From the NCBI RefSeq assembly GCF_964340395.1, contig NC_135555.1, forward strand, positions 24,107,725 to 24,171,724: a stretch of DNA of 64,000 nt. Direction: 5' to 3'. A program made the position numbers and the translations under genes. Source of the DNA: Glandiceps talaboti (Eukaryota; Hemichordata; Enteropneusta; Spengelidae). Shown here piece by piece: positions 1 through 30,811 of this stretch; positions within the stretch are counted from its first letter, which is position 1, and every line of letters starts with the position of its first letter. Below the pieces are notes generated by a model. The model was not told the DNA's origin. It worked only from the letters and a program-made list of their open reading frames with translations, and did not search any database.

Positions 1-2280
1 TATATTTACTGAATAGATTTTTTATCGACCACATAGCGAGACATCTAGTGTGTCACTGAGCGGCATATCATTTTTATCGTTGACCTCTAGTCCAATTTAT
101 ATTTCAGACCAATAGAGTGGTTTGATATCAAGGAATAATTATATTATGTTTAGTTGACAGGACGACAGAACTCTGGGCTTTGTAAAGGTGGTACAAACTG
201 TTTCATTGGATAGAAGCAGGTCAAGCCTGATGAGCTCAAAACTCAAACTTCATGCCAGACCTCTGCTACATTTTGCTGTGTCACTATAAAATTAGCATTA
301 CACTTACAAAGATGAACTTTGTCGTAAAAGCTATGTGAGCAATTCTAGTCAGATATGAACAAAAGGGTTCTAAAATGTATTATTCCACCATAGCTCTTAC
401 ATTTATGTGCACAACTGTGTGCTACGTATGCAGTACACAGCTATGGTACTGGGATGTGCAGAACAGTCATGGCACAGGGGCAACTAGTATTCAACATCCC
501 CGCAACAAGAATATACCCTGTAACGGGACTGTGAGGCACACAGCTGGTACATAGCTGTGCTCTTCTTCCTAGCACTAGGATGTGCAAGGTTCCCTGTGAT
601 ATACAATGGACATTCATAACTCGTCGTTAAGTTAAACTGTTTCGTCTGAACTGTTCTGACACACAACCCTTTGTTGTGGGTGATTGTTATTTAATTGTTT
701 CACCTTTCGGTCCAGAAGTCTGTCTGTGTCAAACACTTTTAACTTTATACTATTTTGTACAAGGGTGTATTTTCTCTGAAGATTTACAACTTACACTTTC
801 CAATAATTTATATTAAACAACACGGCTTCAACACAAAATGTACAAAATTAGGCCAACTCTTGCCTGGAGTGACGTACTTTGCGATATACCTTTAACCCAT
901 CCTATACATTTCACAAATCGCCCGGAGCATTCAACGCATCAAACCACAGACGACATAGGGAGTGTTATTTACTTTGGGGGTTGGGGGGTCAGAAGAATTA
1001 TCGAAAAGTTGAAAATCTGAATAAGCCCCAGTCTTGATAACAAATTTACTAACCCCCTACCTATCCCGCCCAAGTGTCATTTCTATACCCCCCCCCCCCC
1101 CAACCGAAAGTCACAGACAATTCTCAACATACAGTCAAGAAGCGACGGCAAATGATGTACTAAGATAACAAGACGATCTAACCAGTCCCTCTATAGAGGG
1201 CGGTGTTCAGAATGACGTCATGATTAATGTCACTGACTTCAAAACACCTTTTTAAAAGTTACTAGGAAGGAATGTTAGTTAAATGCAAACTGTACCAAAC
1301 TTAGTCTTCGCCTAACCTAGCAACAAGACCACATCCATAGCAACGGCCAAATGATAGTATACATGGGAAATTATATAAATTGGGGAAGTTGGGGAAGTAG
1401 ATAAAAATTCAAAAATGATATATAGTCGCCCAGCATTTAAGATACAACACATAGCAACAGTAACTAGATGGTTTGTATATTGCATAGGTAACAAAGAGGG
1501 TGAATTGACTTGTGGACAAACGTACATTTTTATTAAATTATCACATAAACTGTACAGTTGTACTACAACACCATTGGCGCTATTTGTATCTTATTCGTTG
1601 AACAAACATGATTTTAAAATAAAATGATTTATTTTCTATTTCTATGTCTCCGCCTGCCGAGTAGTCCGTTCCTTTCCTGCACATGTTGTGGTTACCTACT
1701 CATGTTCAGAGCCGTCAAATATCACCTGATTGTGCATGATCTGGGACGATTTTGTAAGCTTTATTTTGCATGTTGTTCCTAAAAAATGGGAAGTGTGTAA
1801 TGAGACTAGAATCTTTAATTGACGACACATGTAGCTATTCTTTTAAATATAGTGTGATAACATAGAGACAGCCTCACAGTAGATCACCACGTAATGTTGT
1901 AGAAACTGACACAGTACTCCACATCACAGGGCCTATCAAGAGGAGATATGTGACAAAACATATAATACCATGTTAACCAATCAAATCACATGTATCATGG
2001 TAAACGTATTACAGTCAATTCTCATAATCTTCATATTTTACAGAATATGTTATAATTACTCGAAATTTATGTTTGAGTAGTCAGTCGTCATCATTTCCTC
2101 ATTTTCCAGTAGCTCCACCACTCTTGTGTATGTGATAGTTTCCAGTAATGCAACATCTGACACCCCCCCCATAACTAATGACTACTCCCTTAGATTTAAA
2201 GGTTATGGAATTTTGCAGTTCACTGACATCGACAGCTCGACTGATGACTACTCCTCTACAGTGAAAGATTCATCGCTATA
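1..2280. other. Non-coding sequence upstream of the aquaporin gene
   Basis: No frame on either strand reads as a known protein, and the short open frames have no splice or family support. A C-run lies near 1087-1100. A short fragment near 1550-1595 (a tail reading tgtacagttgtacta followed by ccattggcgc) is the inverted end of the interspersed repeat seen whole at about 39.27-39.90 kb. Confidence 0.6.
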
Positions 2281-2283
2281 TCC

Positions 2284-2331
2284 ACTCACCCAGTACTGAG
2301 TGATTGCACTCACCCAGTACTGAGTGATTGC
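2284..2331. repeat. Exact 24-bp tandem duplication upstream of the aquaporin start
   Basis: Two identical 24-bp units lie back to back. Each holds an inverted pair, CACTCA and TGAGTG, around CCCAGTAC. They end directly before a TATA-like ATATAAG and about 150 bp before the aquaporin ATG. The position suggests a duplicated promoter element, but no factor is identified. Confidence 0.7.
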
Positions 2332-2332
2332 A

Positions 2333-2338
2333 TATAAG
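2333..2338 (+). promoter_or_regulatory. Possible TATA-like element for the aquaporin
   Basis: TATAAG lies about 145 bp upstream of the chosen ATG and just after the duplicated 24-bp element. It is placed by position and motif only; no transcript evidence is available, and a spliced 5' leader is equally possible. Confidence 0.25.
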
Positions 2339-2481
2339 TTAAGAGTACACAACTTTATCGTTCAATCCACTGACATTGACAGCTAGAGTGTTCTGTTTAT
2401 TTATTTAGAGCTTGTTGTTGAGCGTATGTACCGCTGTCTGTTTTGATTTTGTTATCGAAGTGCATACCTGTACTCATAGAT

Positions 2482-10799
<8,318 letters not shown>

Positions 10800-13700
10800 A
10801 GTATTCGCTTGGTGAAGGGGAAATTCAAATTTTACTACTATACATTTACTACTGTACTGATTTGATCACCCACGATATTAACTAGTTTAGCTCAGAAAAT
10901 CGATGACCCACGATATTAACTAGTTTTAGCACAGAGGTTTGAAACTGGCCTATTTCTTTACTAATTTATTTATTTAATTTATTTTTTTATTAATGCTTTT
11001 TTCTATGACTTTTAAAAATAAAATGAACTATTTTAAAAACTAATTTCTGGTGTTTTTTCTCTTAATCATTTTTTTTAATTATCCCTTTGTTGGTTTTATC
11101 GTTCAACAAGCTAAATATGACGTTACTATGGCTACCATAATATTATACATGACATGTAATAAACGACCTGTCTAAACTATTTTGTAGGTCATACACGAAT
11201 ACTTCATCTACAGAACTTATGACGTCTTTGTCTAACATTTCAATACTTTATTTTATATATTATACAAACATTTGGTTTGTAAGAAGTGAATAACTATGTG
11301 ACGCTACTTTTTCTAACTCAAAATAACATATTTATGGATACAGATGTCAAACAGTTGAAAGTTTCACAATAGAAACATACTAACCGTTATCCCTTTTACT
11401 CGTCGGAAATGACATACAATCATACACTGTCCCAGGGTGTTTTTTTTAGACAGGGCTATGTTAGTCATGCGAATGTCTTGTTTACCAAAGTGTTACTTGA
11501 TTGTGTTGCAATTATCAAACTTGAAAATGAACACGTTCGAATTCGACTTCGAAGTGGTTTGCGTTCTTGTCTGGACACATCACCACTACTGATTGCACAA
11601 GAACTGGTAAGGAACCACACGTTTTGTACACTATTGATACGCTTTTGGAAAGTTTTAATATATGTTGCAATTGGTTCGTATAAATTGCATTTATCTACAA
11701 AATCATAGTGTCCATTACTTACACGTTGGTCATATGATATGTATTGTATTGAGATAGCTTGTTGAACGATAAAATGAACAAAAGAATAATTTGAAGATGA
11801 TTTAGAAAAAAACTAAATATTAATCCAGAACTTAATGTTCATTTTATGTTTAATGACACCTTCTATTTGTGACACCTTTTAGAAAATACATTATGAAAAT
11901 AAACAAATAATCAAAAAATAAACAAGAAATACACAAATCAGTAAAGAAATGTATAGGTCAGTTTTAATTTCCTTTGATTTGAATATGCCATGGCCATGTG
12001 AATGACAAATGGGTAATTAGTTTGGATCTTTAATTAATAAAACAACTCTACATACTTGAAAAAAACAATGTGATACAACACATACCATTCCTTGTTTGTA
12101 ATTTAATGAATTGCAAAATATTTATTTAAAAAAAGAGAGTAAAATCTTTGTTATTGTACGTACAATAAGCTAGGCTGAGCTTAACAAACTTTTACACGGT
12201 TAGCTTTTTGTAATTTATCAAGTTACAAACACGGACTTGGTTGATACTGTTTTATCAAGTTACTAACACGGACTTGGTTGATACTATTTTATCAAGTTAC
12301 AAACACGGACTTGGTTGATACTGTTTTATCAAGTTACAAACACGGACTTGGTTGATACTATTTCACACTGTAAGAAAACATGGTAGAGTTGTCTGAAGAA
12401 GTGAAAATATCCAATTGTCACCCATATGACCACTTTAAGCTTATCTGCAGATCTTGTCGCGAGCCAAGTATATCGTTAGTTAGGGAGCTGTTTGAGTCAG
12501 TATTTATGGCGGGGGGTGTTCGGTGGAGTCGAAGTCTTCGAAGAACCATCAAACATTTCAGTAACCCCCCCCCCACCACCACCACCACCCCTGCGTCACT
12601 TTCAGCATTTTAGTACCCCACAATCTTTTGAGAGACTCCCAACAAAACAATAACAAACACCCCACATTTGTCAATTGTGGAGTATCTTAGTTACATAGCC
12701 TAAAATGTACATACTACAAGTTGTTTCAAAGTCATTACAAAGCATTAGGCAAAATATTTTTTAAAAAACGTGTATTTACGATAACTCGACCAACCCTAGT
12801 TTAAGCCGCCGACCCTAAACATAAGAAAAGAAAATCTTCGTCTTTTTGGTCTTCACGTGTATGACAGTATGTCTGTTTTCTTTCTCCAGTGATGCCTGTA
12901 CATATTTGATAAAACTGTCAGAGAATGGACAGTCTGACCGATACTGTATTTGTCATAGCAATATTGTTCGAAATTAACGATAAATAAAAAGGTAAAGATA
13001 AAATAAATGAAATAAATTAAAATATCGATCTACTTACCCTATTTTCTGAGGTCATGTTATCGGAAATACACAGTTATTTGTTTTTCTTCTTAGAGGCTGT
13101 TTGTAAAGAATATAAAACTTTGTACGGTGATTTCTGATTTTTCCGCGAAGATAGTTTGGAATTTTCTTGAAGAATGTACATAGCACTCGGCTTCTTGAAA
13201 AGTATGTCAGAACAACTAAACACTAAGTCAACTTATTTATTCAGATTGTGCATTTATTTTTATCAATTGTCATTTTGTGGTCTTTAAAACTAATAAATAT
13301 TCTAGTATTAACCGTTTACTTTGTGCAATCACTGAGTGAAATGTGATGCAAATTAATCCAACACGTTAAAGGATAAACTTTTACATGTATTTCAAACAGA
13401 TTTTGTGTTATATAGTAGTTTGCAGTATCATTGACACACACACACACATGTATCTAATGAATGCTGCCACCAACGGCAAGATTGGTGATTTACAGCTACA
13501 CGTACATCATAGCATGTATGCATACATATATCATCGTTACAGGGAGAACCATTGTCGGGGGGGGGGGGGGCAGGAGGAAGTGGGTATGGCAGCAATTTTT
13601 TCCCATCTCTGTGACAGCAATTTTTTTTTCTACTGACAGGCCTGCATCAAATTATTTTTTCCATGTGCAGAAGCAATGCAAAATTTTTTTCTCGGTTACC

Positions 13701-13860
13701 AATTTTGTAATGTGCGATTCATAACTATACCTACATGTACATGTCACTGGTTTACAACTAACTTGTTCTGTGTAAGTAACAATAAGTAGCAGTTAACAAT
13801 CCATGCTTCTATTTAAGATAGATAGCTGGTAAAAAAAATCCATGAGGAGTTGACTGATCC
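10800..13860. other. Aquaporin 3'UTR and intergenic sequence
   Basis: AATAAA at 11017-11022 is a reasonable end for the aquaporin transcript. The rest shows no supportable gene. It includes MITE copy 3, a C-run near 12566, a G-run near 13558 and a short CA tract near 13436. Confidence 0.5.
11979..12438. mobile_element. MITE-like element, copy 3, with internal tandem repeat
   Basis: Starts with an eroded end (atgccatggccatgtgaatg) and ends catatgaccactttaa. It shares the inner palindrome ttgttattgtacgtacaata with copy 1. Four units of about 36 bp, built on tttatcaagttacaaacacg plus gacttggttgatact, are amplified at about 12218-12362, which makes this copy longer. Confidence 0.55.
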
Positions 13861-13861
13861 C

Positions 13862-14050
13862 TTGGCTAACTGACCTTTAAACCAATTTATTATTACCAAA
13901 CAAAATAATCAAGTTTGAACCAACCTTGGAAAATGCTTCCACTTATTAACAAACTTGATCTACCAACCCACAGTTGATTATATGGTAAACGCAATGTCAT
14001 ACACTTATTTAATATTGATAGTGTTAGAAATCCCCTTCCCTTTATTACTA
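13862..14050 (+). repeat. Upstream direct terminal repeat of a Penelope-like element
   Basis: Starts ttggctaactgacctttaaa and runs to ccctttattac. It matches 15391-15578 in the same orientation with scattered substitutions and small indels. Direct repeats flanking the RT remnant fit the pseudo-LTRs of Penelope-like elements. Confidence 0.65.
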
Positions 14051-15390
14051 ACAGCCCTTTTCAGGGCCACCACCACATCCTCCAAAAAGAGAACTACCAA
14101 GCCACTAAACTATAGTTTCAACAAATAAAGTCTTGAGAATAATCTCCCGATATGGATAGAAGACAATTTTAAAGACAAAAACATGAAACACACCTTAAAC
14201 ACCTTGGTAAATTATAAATAAATACAAGAGAAAATACAAACAATGGTTTTCCTCTAGTAGCCTCTATTTGTAGATGTCTACAAACAAACATGTGGTTGTA
14301 GTATGGGCTCACCAGCTTCTCCAGAGATAGCTGACATCGCATTCCACAAACTTGAGTGTCGCATTATTGAAACATACATGGATAAAATATCACTTTGGAC
14401 ACGTTTCAGAGATGTCATATTCATGCTATTCCGTGGCACACAAACTGAACTCAATATTCTGAGTGGAAAGATAAATGAAATGCACCCAACATTAAAATTT
14501 TCATTGGTCAGCTCAGAAATGGAAGTGGTATGCCTTGATTTTGTGATTTACAAAGGTCATAGGTTCAAACAAACCAAAAGGTTGGATATCAAGACTTACA
14601 CCAAACTAGTCTAGTTCCAGTATACAGTATTGATCGTTACGATTTATACAATCAATGTGTGGTTATAGAAACCACATTCTGGTCATCCAGACTACATCAA
14701 ACCGACTGACAATCATGTCACCCAAATTCGGTCTTTAATGTTTTTTATTAAAGGCGAAACAATGAGGTATGAACGTGCAGTAACGAAGCAGATTTCCAAA
14801 CAAATTGAAATTCTTCATAAACAAATTGACACAAAGAGGATACAACAAATCAGAAGTGATCCACTTATTAGGTCCATTATGAGAATAGGGAGACTTATCT
14901 CCAAAATCGGACACCAACTCAAGAGATTCCTCTGGTCTTCAAAACAACATATATAGTCCCAACATCAAAACGTCTAAACTAAAAGACGCATTAACAAAAC
15001 ATTGGGAACTGCTAGAAAATAATGCAACCTTGAACCAACTCTACCCAACCAAACCAATCATAGCATAGAAAAGAACGAAACAAAAATCTTAAAGACATAC
15101 TAAACCGAAGTCCTCTGCCTCTAAAAGCAAGACTGAAAATAGCCTTGCTGATCTTAATGTGACTGAAATACTAGCACCTCTGCTTGATGAACAATATTAA
15201 ATTTTAAGCCAAACAAATGCGAGAACGCTGTCTTGTTAGACATAACTGCGAATGATGAAGGACCCCAACAGCCGGCCCGAAACGTCTTAAAAGAAGGTTC
15301 AACTAGGTAACGACCAGGGGACTTATCGCCAATGTCTTCCCTGCTAACCTACCCTAATACCAGGGTCAATAACCTTGACAAACCGGTCAC
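14051..15390 (+). pseudogene. Decayed Penelope-like reverse transcriptase
   Basis: The frame at 14303-14614 reads MGSPASPEIADIAF, then a degenerate catalytic box (RFRDVIFM, where an active RT would have two Asp), then HPTLKFSL, LDFVIYKGHRF and LDIKTYTK. A second frame at 14738-14956 continues with FFIKGETMRYERA, and a third near 14970-15110 gives LNQLYPTKPIIA and NLKDIL. This order is that of Penelope-like RTs. Frameshifts and stops separate the parts, the catalytic box is broken, and no GIY-YIG endonuclease is seen. The element is dead. Family assignment rests on remembered motif order. Confidence 0.7.
15252..15290 (+). ncRNA. Degenerate hammerhead-like motif in the Penelope-like remnant
   Basis: ATGATGA at 15252-15258 stands where a hammerhead has CTGATGA. 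It is followed by a GGACC...GGCCC stem II with one mismatch and then GAAACGTC at 15279-15286. Penelope-like elements are known to carry hammerheads near their terminal repeats, and this lies about 100 bp before the downstream repeat. The changed first core base should abolish cleavage. Confidence 0.35.
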
Positions 15391-15578
15391 TTGGCTAACT
15401 GACCTTTAAACCAATTTAGTATACCAATTTAACAAAATAATCAAGTTTCAACCAGCTATGGAAAATGCTTCTTTTTATTAACAAACTTGAATTAACATTC
15501 CTGTGGTTATATGGTAAACTGAATGTCATACACTTATTTAATATTGATGGTGTTCAGAGTCCCCTTCTCTTTATTACC
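15391..15578 (+). repeat. Downstream direct terminal repeat of the Penelope-like element
   Basis: Partner of 13862-14050, starting ttggctaactgacctttaaa and ending ctctttattac. The spacing of about 1.5 kb is shorter than a full element, so internal sequence has been lost. Confidence 0.65.
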
Positions 15579-17100
15579 ACCCAAATTTAGCTGATTTCAG
15601 CACATCACAACAATTTTTTTTTACTTTCTGTCTGTTTGAACAATTTTTTTGGTTTGCCCCTATGTGGTGGTGAGTTATCCAAGTTATTTGTACTGGTCAA
15701 CCGTTAGACAAAATGCCAAAAGTCTGTACGCAGTTATGAGTAGAAGTGCCAACGTCTACTACTACTCGTAAATGGGTAATGTTGTTGGTGGGCACCACAT
15801 TACTTCTCCTTACTAAGATATGATTGGTCGAATTTCCTTCAATTCTTAACACTCGTGAAGTACAGAAACCATCCTCCTTGTTCTGTAGCCAAGGAAAATA
15901 CTTATTTAACATCTCAGGTTACCAGTTTTGAGAATTCAATACATTGCTGTCCTGTAAGTAGTAGAAACCAAAAATACTGTACTCTGATGAAAATATACAT
16001 AAAACTTTCATTCAATTATTCAAGTATGTAGTGGCACAAGTGGAGTTTATAAACCGTTTACTGAAAGTGAAAATACTTACATAAACCTCAATTAAACTAA
16101 TATTAATGTTGATGCATTCCCTTGGTATGAAAATACCCCAAATCCTGATTTAAAAATATATAGTATATTAAATGTAGATGCATGCCTTCTGTGATATTAC
16201 CATTGCATTCTGATTTTGTTAGAACAATTGATGTGTCTAGTATAGATTCCTTGACATTTTTTAAAGAATTTTTGATACATATGAAAAATTGTGTCATCAG
16301 ATAGTTTATATTTTATAACTTAATACCAGATTTGAGTTCAGTTAATTGCACGGTTACATATGCTTTAGTAATTACAATACTACGGGTGACGTTTTAATAC
16401 ACAGCATAAATCTTCTGGTGTTAGTACAGTAGCTGGCATAGTAGGGGTATGTACTGGTATTCATGTACATTGTATTACATATACCTCAGTTGTCAAGTCT
16501 TCTGGTGTTAGTACAGTACTACAGTAGCTGGCATAGTAGGGGTATGTACTGATATTCATGTACATTGTATTACATATACCTCAGTTGTCAAGTCTTCTGG
16601 TGTTAGTACAGTACTACAGTAGCTGGCACAGTAGGGGTATGTACTGATATTTATGTACATTGTATTACATATACCTCAGTTGTCAAGTCTTCTGGTGTTA
16701 GTACAGTAGCTGGCATAGTAGGGGTATGTATTGATATTCATGTACATTGTATTACACATACCTCAGTTGTCAAGTGATGATTGATGGTGCTTCAGTATGT
16801 GTTGAACACTACAAGTAGTAACAGTTAGTGTACACACTCAGCGTGTGTCACTTTGCACTTTCTCTTCAGTCTCTGTCCTCAAGTCTTTGAGTAATCATTT
16901 CAAACAAGGATTTCCAAGATGCTGGGATTCATACATATGAGGGCAGTACAGTGTTGCAGCTATAGTTTAGGAACTCTGATAACAAGAATGTGGAAGGCAG
17001 GTCAAATAAGTTTTCCATGGTGAGGAAACATAGCACTATAGTTGACATTCTGCATTACAAATCATTCTAAAAACCTCAACCAACAACAAATAAAAATAAT
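15579..17100. other. Intergenic sequence
   Basis: No supportable gene. Apart from the tandem repeat at 16408-16775 I see only AT-rich unique sequence. Confidence 0.5.
16408..16775 (+). repeat. Minisatellite, about 85-100-bp unit, 4 copies
   Basis: Each unit starts cttctggtgttagtacagta, continues tggcatagtaggggtatg and ends atacctcagttgtcaag. Unit length varies through an extra gtactacagta in two copies. Confidence 0.85.
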
Positions 17101-17139
17101 TGAGAAACATGTGGCAGTGTATAGCAAACACAATAACTT

Positions 17140-19232
17140 TTTATTTCACAGTTAACCACGTAAAACACATTCAAAGCCCTAACAATGTATTACTTTACTG
17201 CAAAACATATAACATTTTCAATAGAAAGTACACACAAAAATGTAATGATACTTGACCTGTGCTACAAGCCTTCAATCAAAACACAGTCTCCAACTTGTAT
17301 GTTTTATGGCAAACGTATTGTGCAAATCTGAATGATACCTCAAGATACAACACTTCATATTGCTATTTGACGTTGAATATCATGGAGATATAGGCAAAGG
17401 TATGCCCCACTGGGGTTTCATAATATTTTAAAATATCCTGCAAAACTTTGAATACCGTGAGGGTCCAAACTAAACATGAAATACATTTTTAGAATATAAG
17501 GTGAAATTTAAAAAAAAAAAAAAATCCTTTCTTTTTCCCTAGAGATTTCACAACAACAGCTTTGTGTGTGTGTGTGGTACTTGTTTCAACAACTACATCA
17601 CAAGTTGGACTTTAAAAACACAATGGAAGCTCTGATACAAAACATTTGTGGAAGCAACCTAAAACTATATGAAACTAAACAAAGGCAGTTGTGAACACTA
17701 TTGTTAAATACAAAGTATACACTCATTTTAAAGCTGTCTTATTTATTCTCGGGTACTTCATTGCAGTTTTGCAGCAAACAGACATTTTCAAACTAAAAAC
17801 TCTTCAGAATGTAAAACTGACATTTCTTGAACTGTAGACAGACTTATGAAAGCTCAATTTCTTTACTTTAAATAAATATGTGTAACAGAAGTGAAAAATT
17901 TCAAAAGCTATGATTATGTTTTGCTACACTCTCTATATATACTAAATGTCATGGAAAAAATACAACAAAAATACAGAAAAATGCCAATGGCACAGTAGCA
18001 CAGCTGTAGTGTTTGGGTAATGACTGGTGACTATAATTTCCAAGGTTTGACAGTATTCTCTTCGTAAATTGATTCCTACACATCCCAGTTGTTACTTTAG
18101 CTACTAGATACTATTGACCATTGTTATGGACATCCACAGATTCCCATTCTGGAATGAAGAGTTTGGAACCAAAATTCACATAAGATCTTCTTTGCATACA
18201 GATATTTCACCAGGACTACTGAAACTCAGTGTAGTTGTGCTAACGCAAAACACAAAATATAGATTTCATCACAGTGATGATAGAAAATAATGCGTTGATA
18301 TACAACATTGTGATTAAAATCCGATGTGGGAATACAACTCAATACTTACAGCTTTATTCAACTGTATTTTTTTCATAGTTAGTTTTCTGTTGTTCCCGCA
18401 GTGATCACCTTTCCCAGTAGTTAACATTCAAAAATCTCATGCTTTGAATGAGCAAGCTTCTTTCAAGACTGTGTAGGTGTACTGTGGGTATGTGCATATT
18501 ATATGTGTAGACCTAAAGTCAATGAATTTTGTGAAGTATTAGTAGAGTTTGTCAATCACGTCTTAGCCCATAATTTTAGATTAGGGCAGAGCCAGTGTAG
18601 TTTTTGCATTTGATGGTATTGATTGCTTATTTAACAGCCTGCTATATCATTCAACTCAACTTGTTCATGATTAAATCTCATTTCTGGAAATTACCATTGA
18701 TGAAAGTATGTGTGATTGTGTTCTAGTCCTGCTTGCAAACAGAGTAAGTCACAACTCCATTCAGAAAGGGGGGGGGGGGGGGGGGAGAGAGAGAGAGAGA
18801 TTTTGTACTTTCAGCATGCTCAGTTTGCTTAGTCGATAATGTAAAGATCATCCTGGTTGGCTAATCAAAGCTGTGAGATTTGAACTAAAGTACCACAAGT
18901 ACAATACAGGTTCAGATATTGGAAAGGCGATCACTCCCAGAACAACAAAATAAAAAACAAAGCCATGAAAGAAATAAAAGTAAATAAAGCACCTCAATGT
19001 ATATTCCCACATCTGATTTCAATCAGATTGAGATTACAGTTAACAAAAATTGACAAGAACAAAAATAAACGAACACATTTTCATCTAATTGATCTGAACT
19101 AAAAACATGTCAGGCTAGATTGCCATGTAGAATGAGACATGTTTGAAAATAACAATCAAAGCATTGTTTTAAAAAATGGCTCAAGATAGCACATAGTGGA
19201 AGTTTTCTGTTGGTTGGTTGGCAGCTAAACGT
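17140..19232 (-). other. Probable 3'UTR of the SRSF10-like gene
   Basis: On the minus strand, AATAAA signals occur at 18353-18358, 17742-17747 and 17140-17145 downstream of the stop codon, so transcripts could end at any of them. A G-run followed by (GA)n lies near 18769-18800. No other open frame of interest is present. UTR extent is inferred. Confidence 0.4.
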
Positions 19233-28716
<9,484 letters not shown>

Positions 28717-29068
28717 TTTGCTGCTCTGCGGTGTTCGTTGAAATGCACTCTGGGTAAAAGCGCCACCTACGGACTTCGGAGGGTGTTTTTTTTTGCACGT
28801 GTACACCGTAAAACAAACAATGAACAATAAATACTTGTAAGCACTACACTTGTAAGCATTACACATTACCTTACATATTGAGTTACATTATTGTTTATAT
28901 CTGTTGGGTTTACCAGTGTCAACGATGATATACTAGTATTTTTTCTTTGTTTACAGTTTTCAATATCAAAGCTAACCCAGTACCCATCACTGCAATCAAA
29001 ATCTGAAGTTGGAATACGGCTCACTGTCAGTTGCGGATAATTTGCTTCAGTCTATTTCCTTCGTGTAT

Positions 29069-29146
<78 letters not shown>

Positions 29147-29174
29147 GTTTGTTTGTTTGTTTGTTTGTTTGTTT
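29069..29174. repeat. (CA)n followed by (GTTT)n
   Basis: About 74 bp of CA dinucleotides, then about 30 bp of GTTT. Open frames reading Thr-His or Cys-Val repeats are artefacts. Confidence 0.95.
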
Positions 29175-29324
29175 CGGGAGTGAGCGCCTCTTCCCATGGA
29201 ACAAAAAATCAACGAAAAAAAAACGGCAATGTAGAAGACAGATAAATCGGGGGGGGGGGGGGTACAACTCCCACAGACGGCCATACATGATACAGCTGCA
29301 GATTGATTGATTGACTGTATTTGG

Positions 29325-29469
<145 letters not shown>

Positions 29470-29553
29470 CTCGGTGAGTATCAATCTGCTAAGACAGTGC
29501 TCTATACCGCAGTGGCAGAGCGTAATAGTTTTGGTAGTACTGGAACTCTTTCT

Positions 29554-29597
29554 TGGGTGTAACTCGGAGTTTCACGCATATTGCGATCATCAGACAC
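29554..29597 (-). ncRNA. Hammerhead ribozyme motif, minus-strand copy
   Basis: Exact mirror of the plus-strand copy. On the minus strand CTGATGA occupies 29593-29587 and GAAAC follows a short CGCA-ATA-TGCG hairpin. Beyond it the strand continues through unique sequence to about 29470 before the (AT)n, so this copy keeps more of its source element than the other. Confidence 0.6.
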
Positions 29598-29600
29598 TCA

Positions 29601-29644
29601 GTGTCTGATGATCGCAATATGCGTGAAACTCCGAGTTACACCCA
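29601..29644 (+). ncRNA. Hammerhead ribozyme motif, plus-strand copy
   Basis: CTGATGA at 29605-29611 is followed by stem II CGCA/TGCG with loop ATA (29613-29623), then GAAAC at 29625-29629. A minimal 3-bp stem III (ACT/AGT) and then TA complete the core. Stem I pairs GTGT (29601-29604) with ACAC (29637-29640). The short stem III is typical of Penelope-like and retrozyme hammerheads. The closing pair of stem II is U-U rather than Watson-Crick, so activity is uncertain. Confidence 0.6.
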
Positions 29645-29667
29645 AGAAAGAGTTCCAGTACTACCAA

Positions 29668-29670
<3 letters not shown>

Positions 29671-29758
<88 letters not shown>
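29671..29758. repeat. (AT)n tract, right of the ribozyme palindrome
   Basis: About 88 bp of AT dinucleotide ending atatttgccaaaac, the inverse of the left outer border. Confidence 0.95.
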
Positions 29759-29762
<4 letters not shown>

Positions 29763-30811
29763 CCAAAACTACAAACTAAAACGGATATATACAATACGAC
29801 AGCTACAATACGCATGAAAGACAAAACAGATACATCACTAAATACCTTTGCCGAAGATGACACAAACAAGTTTTAACAACTAATTATTTCCATTGAGTTT
29901 GTGGTCATCTAGCAGAGAGAGTAGTAACCCATGCCCAGGGAAACAGTCCCCAGACATGGGTACTTTTTATAACTACTAACCTTTGATTCAGTCAATATCT
30001 ATAATTAGTGCTTTCATAATAGAAAACTTCAGCCTATCAAAAAAGTCCACGTCATGATGTCCACGTGCACCTTAGACCACTATAATAGTGGTCTGAGTCC
30101 ACACGGACAAACTACATAGTGTACATATTCGGACTATCAGTCGTTCGTTACAAATGACATGTACATACCAACTATCATCTATCATCGAACCATTCATTTA
30201 AATAATATTAAATATCTGTGCAAAATGAAACAGGATCCTATTACGACATCACACGTAATATTATCTTGAAACAAACATGCACATTCAAGGGCATCACACC
30301 GATCACTTACAAAACGTGTACGTCTATAAGAAAGAGTATAAGCAAATAATTCACTATTAAACCAATATAAATTTATAGGCCCGGGAAATACTTCTATCAC
30401 TATTAAATTACTGTAACAATAATTAGAAACGTAAACAATGCATACGTCAAATTTCATATAATGTTATATATAAGTTGACAATAACAATTATATATTATTA
30501 CAAAGGCTATTCGAACAACAATCCCTGCAAAGCACCTAGTTAATTAGTTTACATGTTTCTACATGATGAACCGCGCATCAAAGACTTCAGTTAGTCAGCG
30601 TGGCTCAACAAATGTACATAACATTTTATCAAATATTAAGGGTTTAAAGTATCAAGTGTCCTTGTCAGAAAGTATACCATCAACAATATACTAGTACCTC
30701 ATTTATTTACAAATATAATGTCAAGATCTCTACAACAGTGCCCTCTAGTGTTGGATAATGTACCAAACAGGTCACCAATACCACACAGGATCAGTGGAAA
30801 TATGACATAAA

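Larger units (their letters stand above)
29525..29673. repeat. Perfect 149-bp palindrome (74-bp arms, 1-nt centre)
   Basis: Left arm 29525-29598 and right arm 29600-29673 are exact reverse complements around C29599. Each arm runs from atagttttggtagtactgg through ctcggagtttcacgc to the hammerhead motif at the centre. (AT)n tracts lie on both sides. It could be two head-to-head Penelope-like 3' fragments, or an inversion made during cloning or assembly. Confidence 0.93.
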
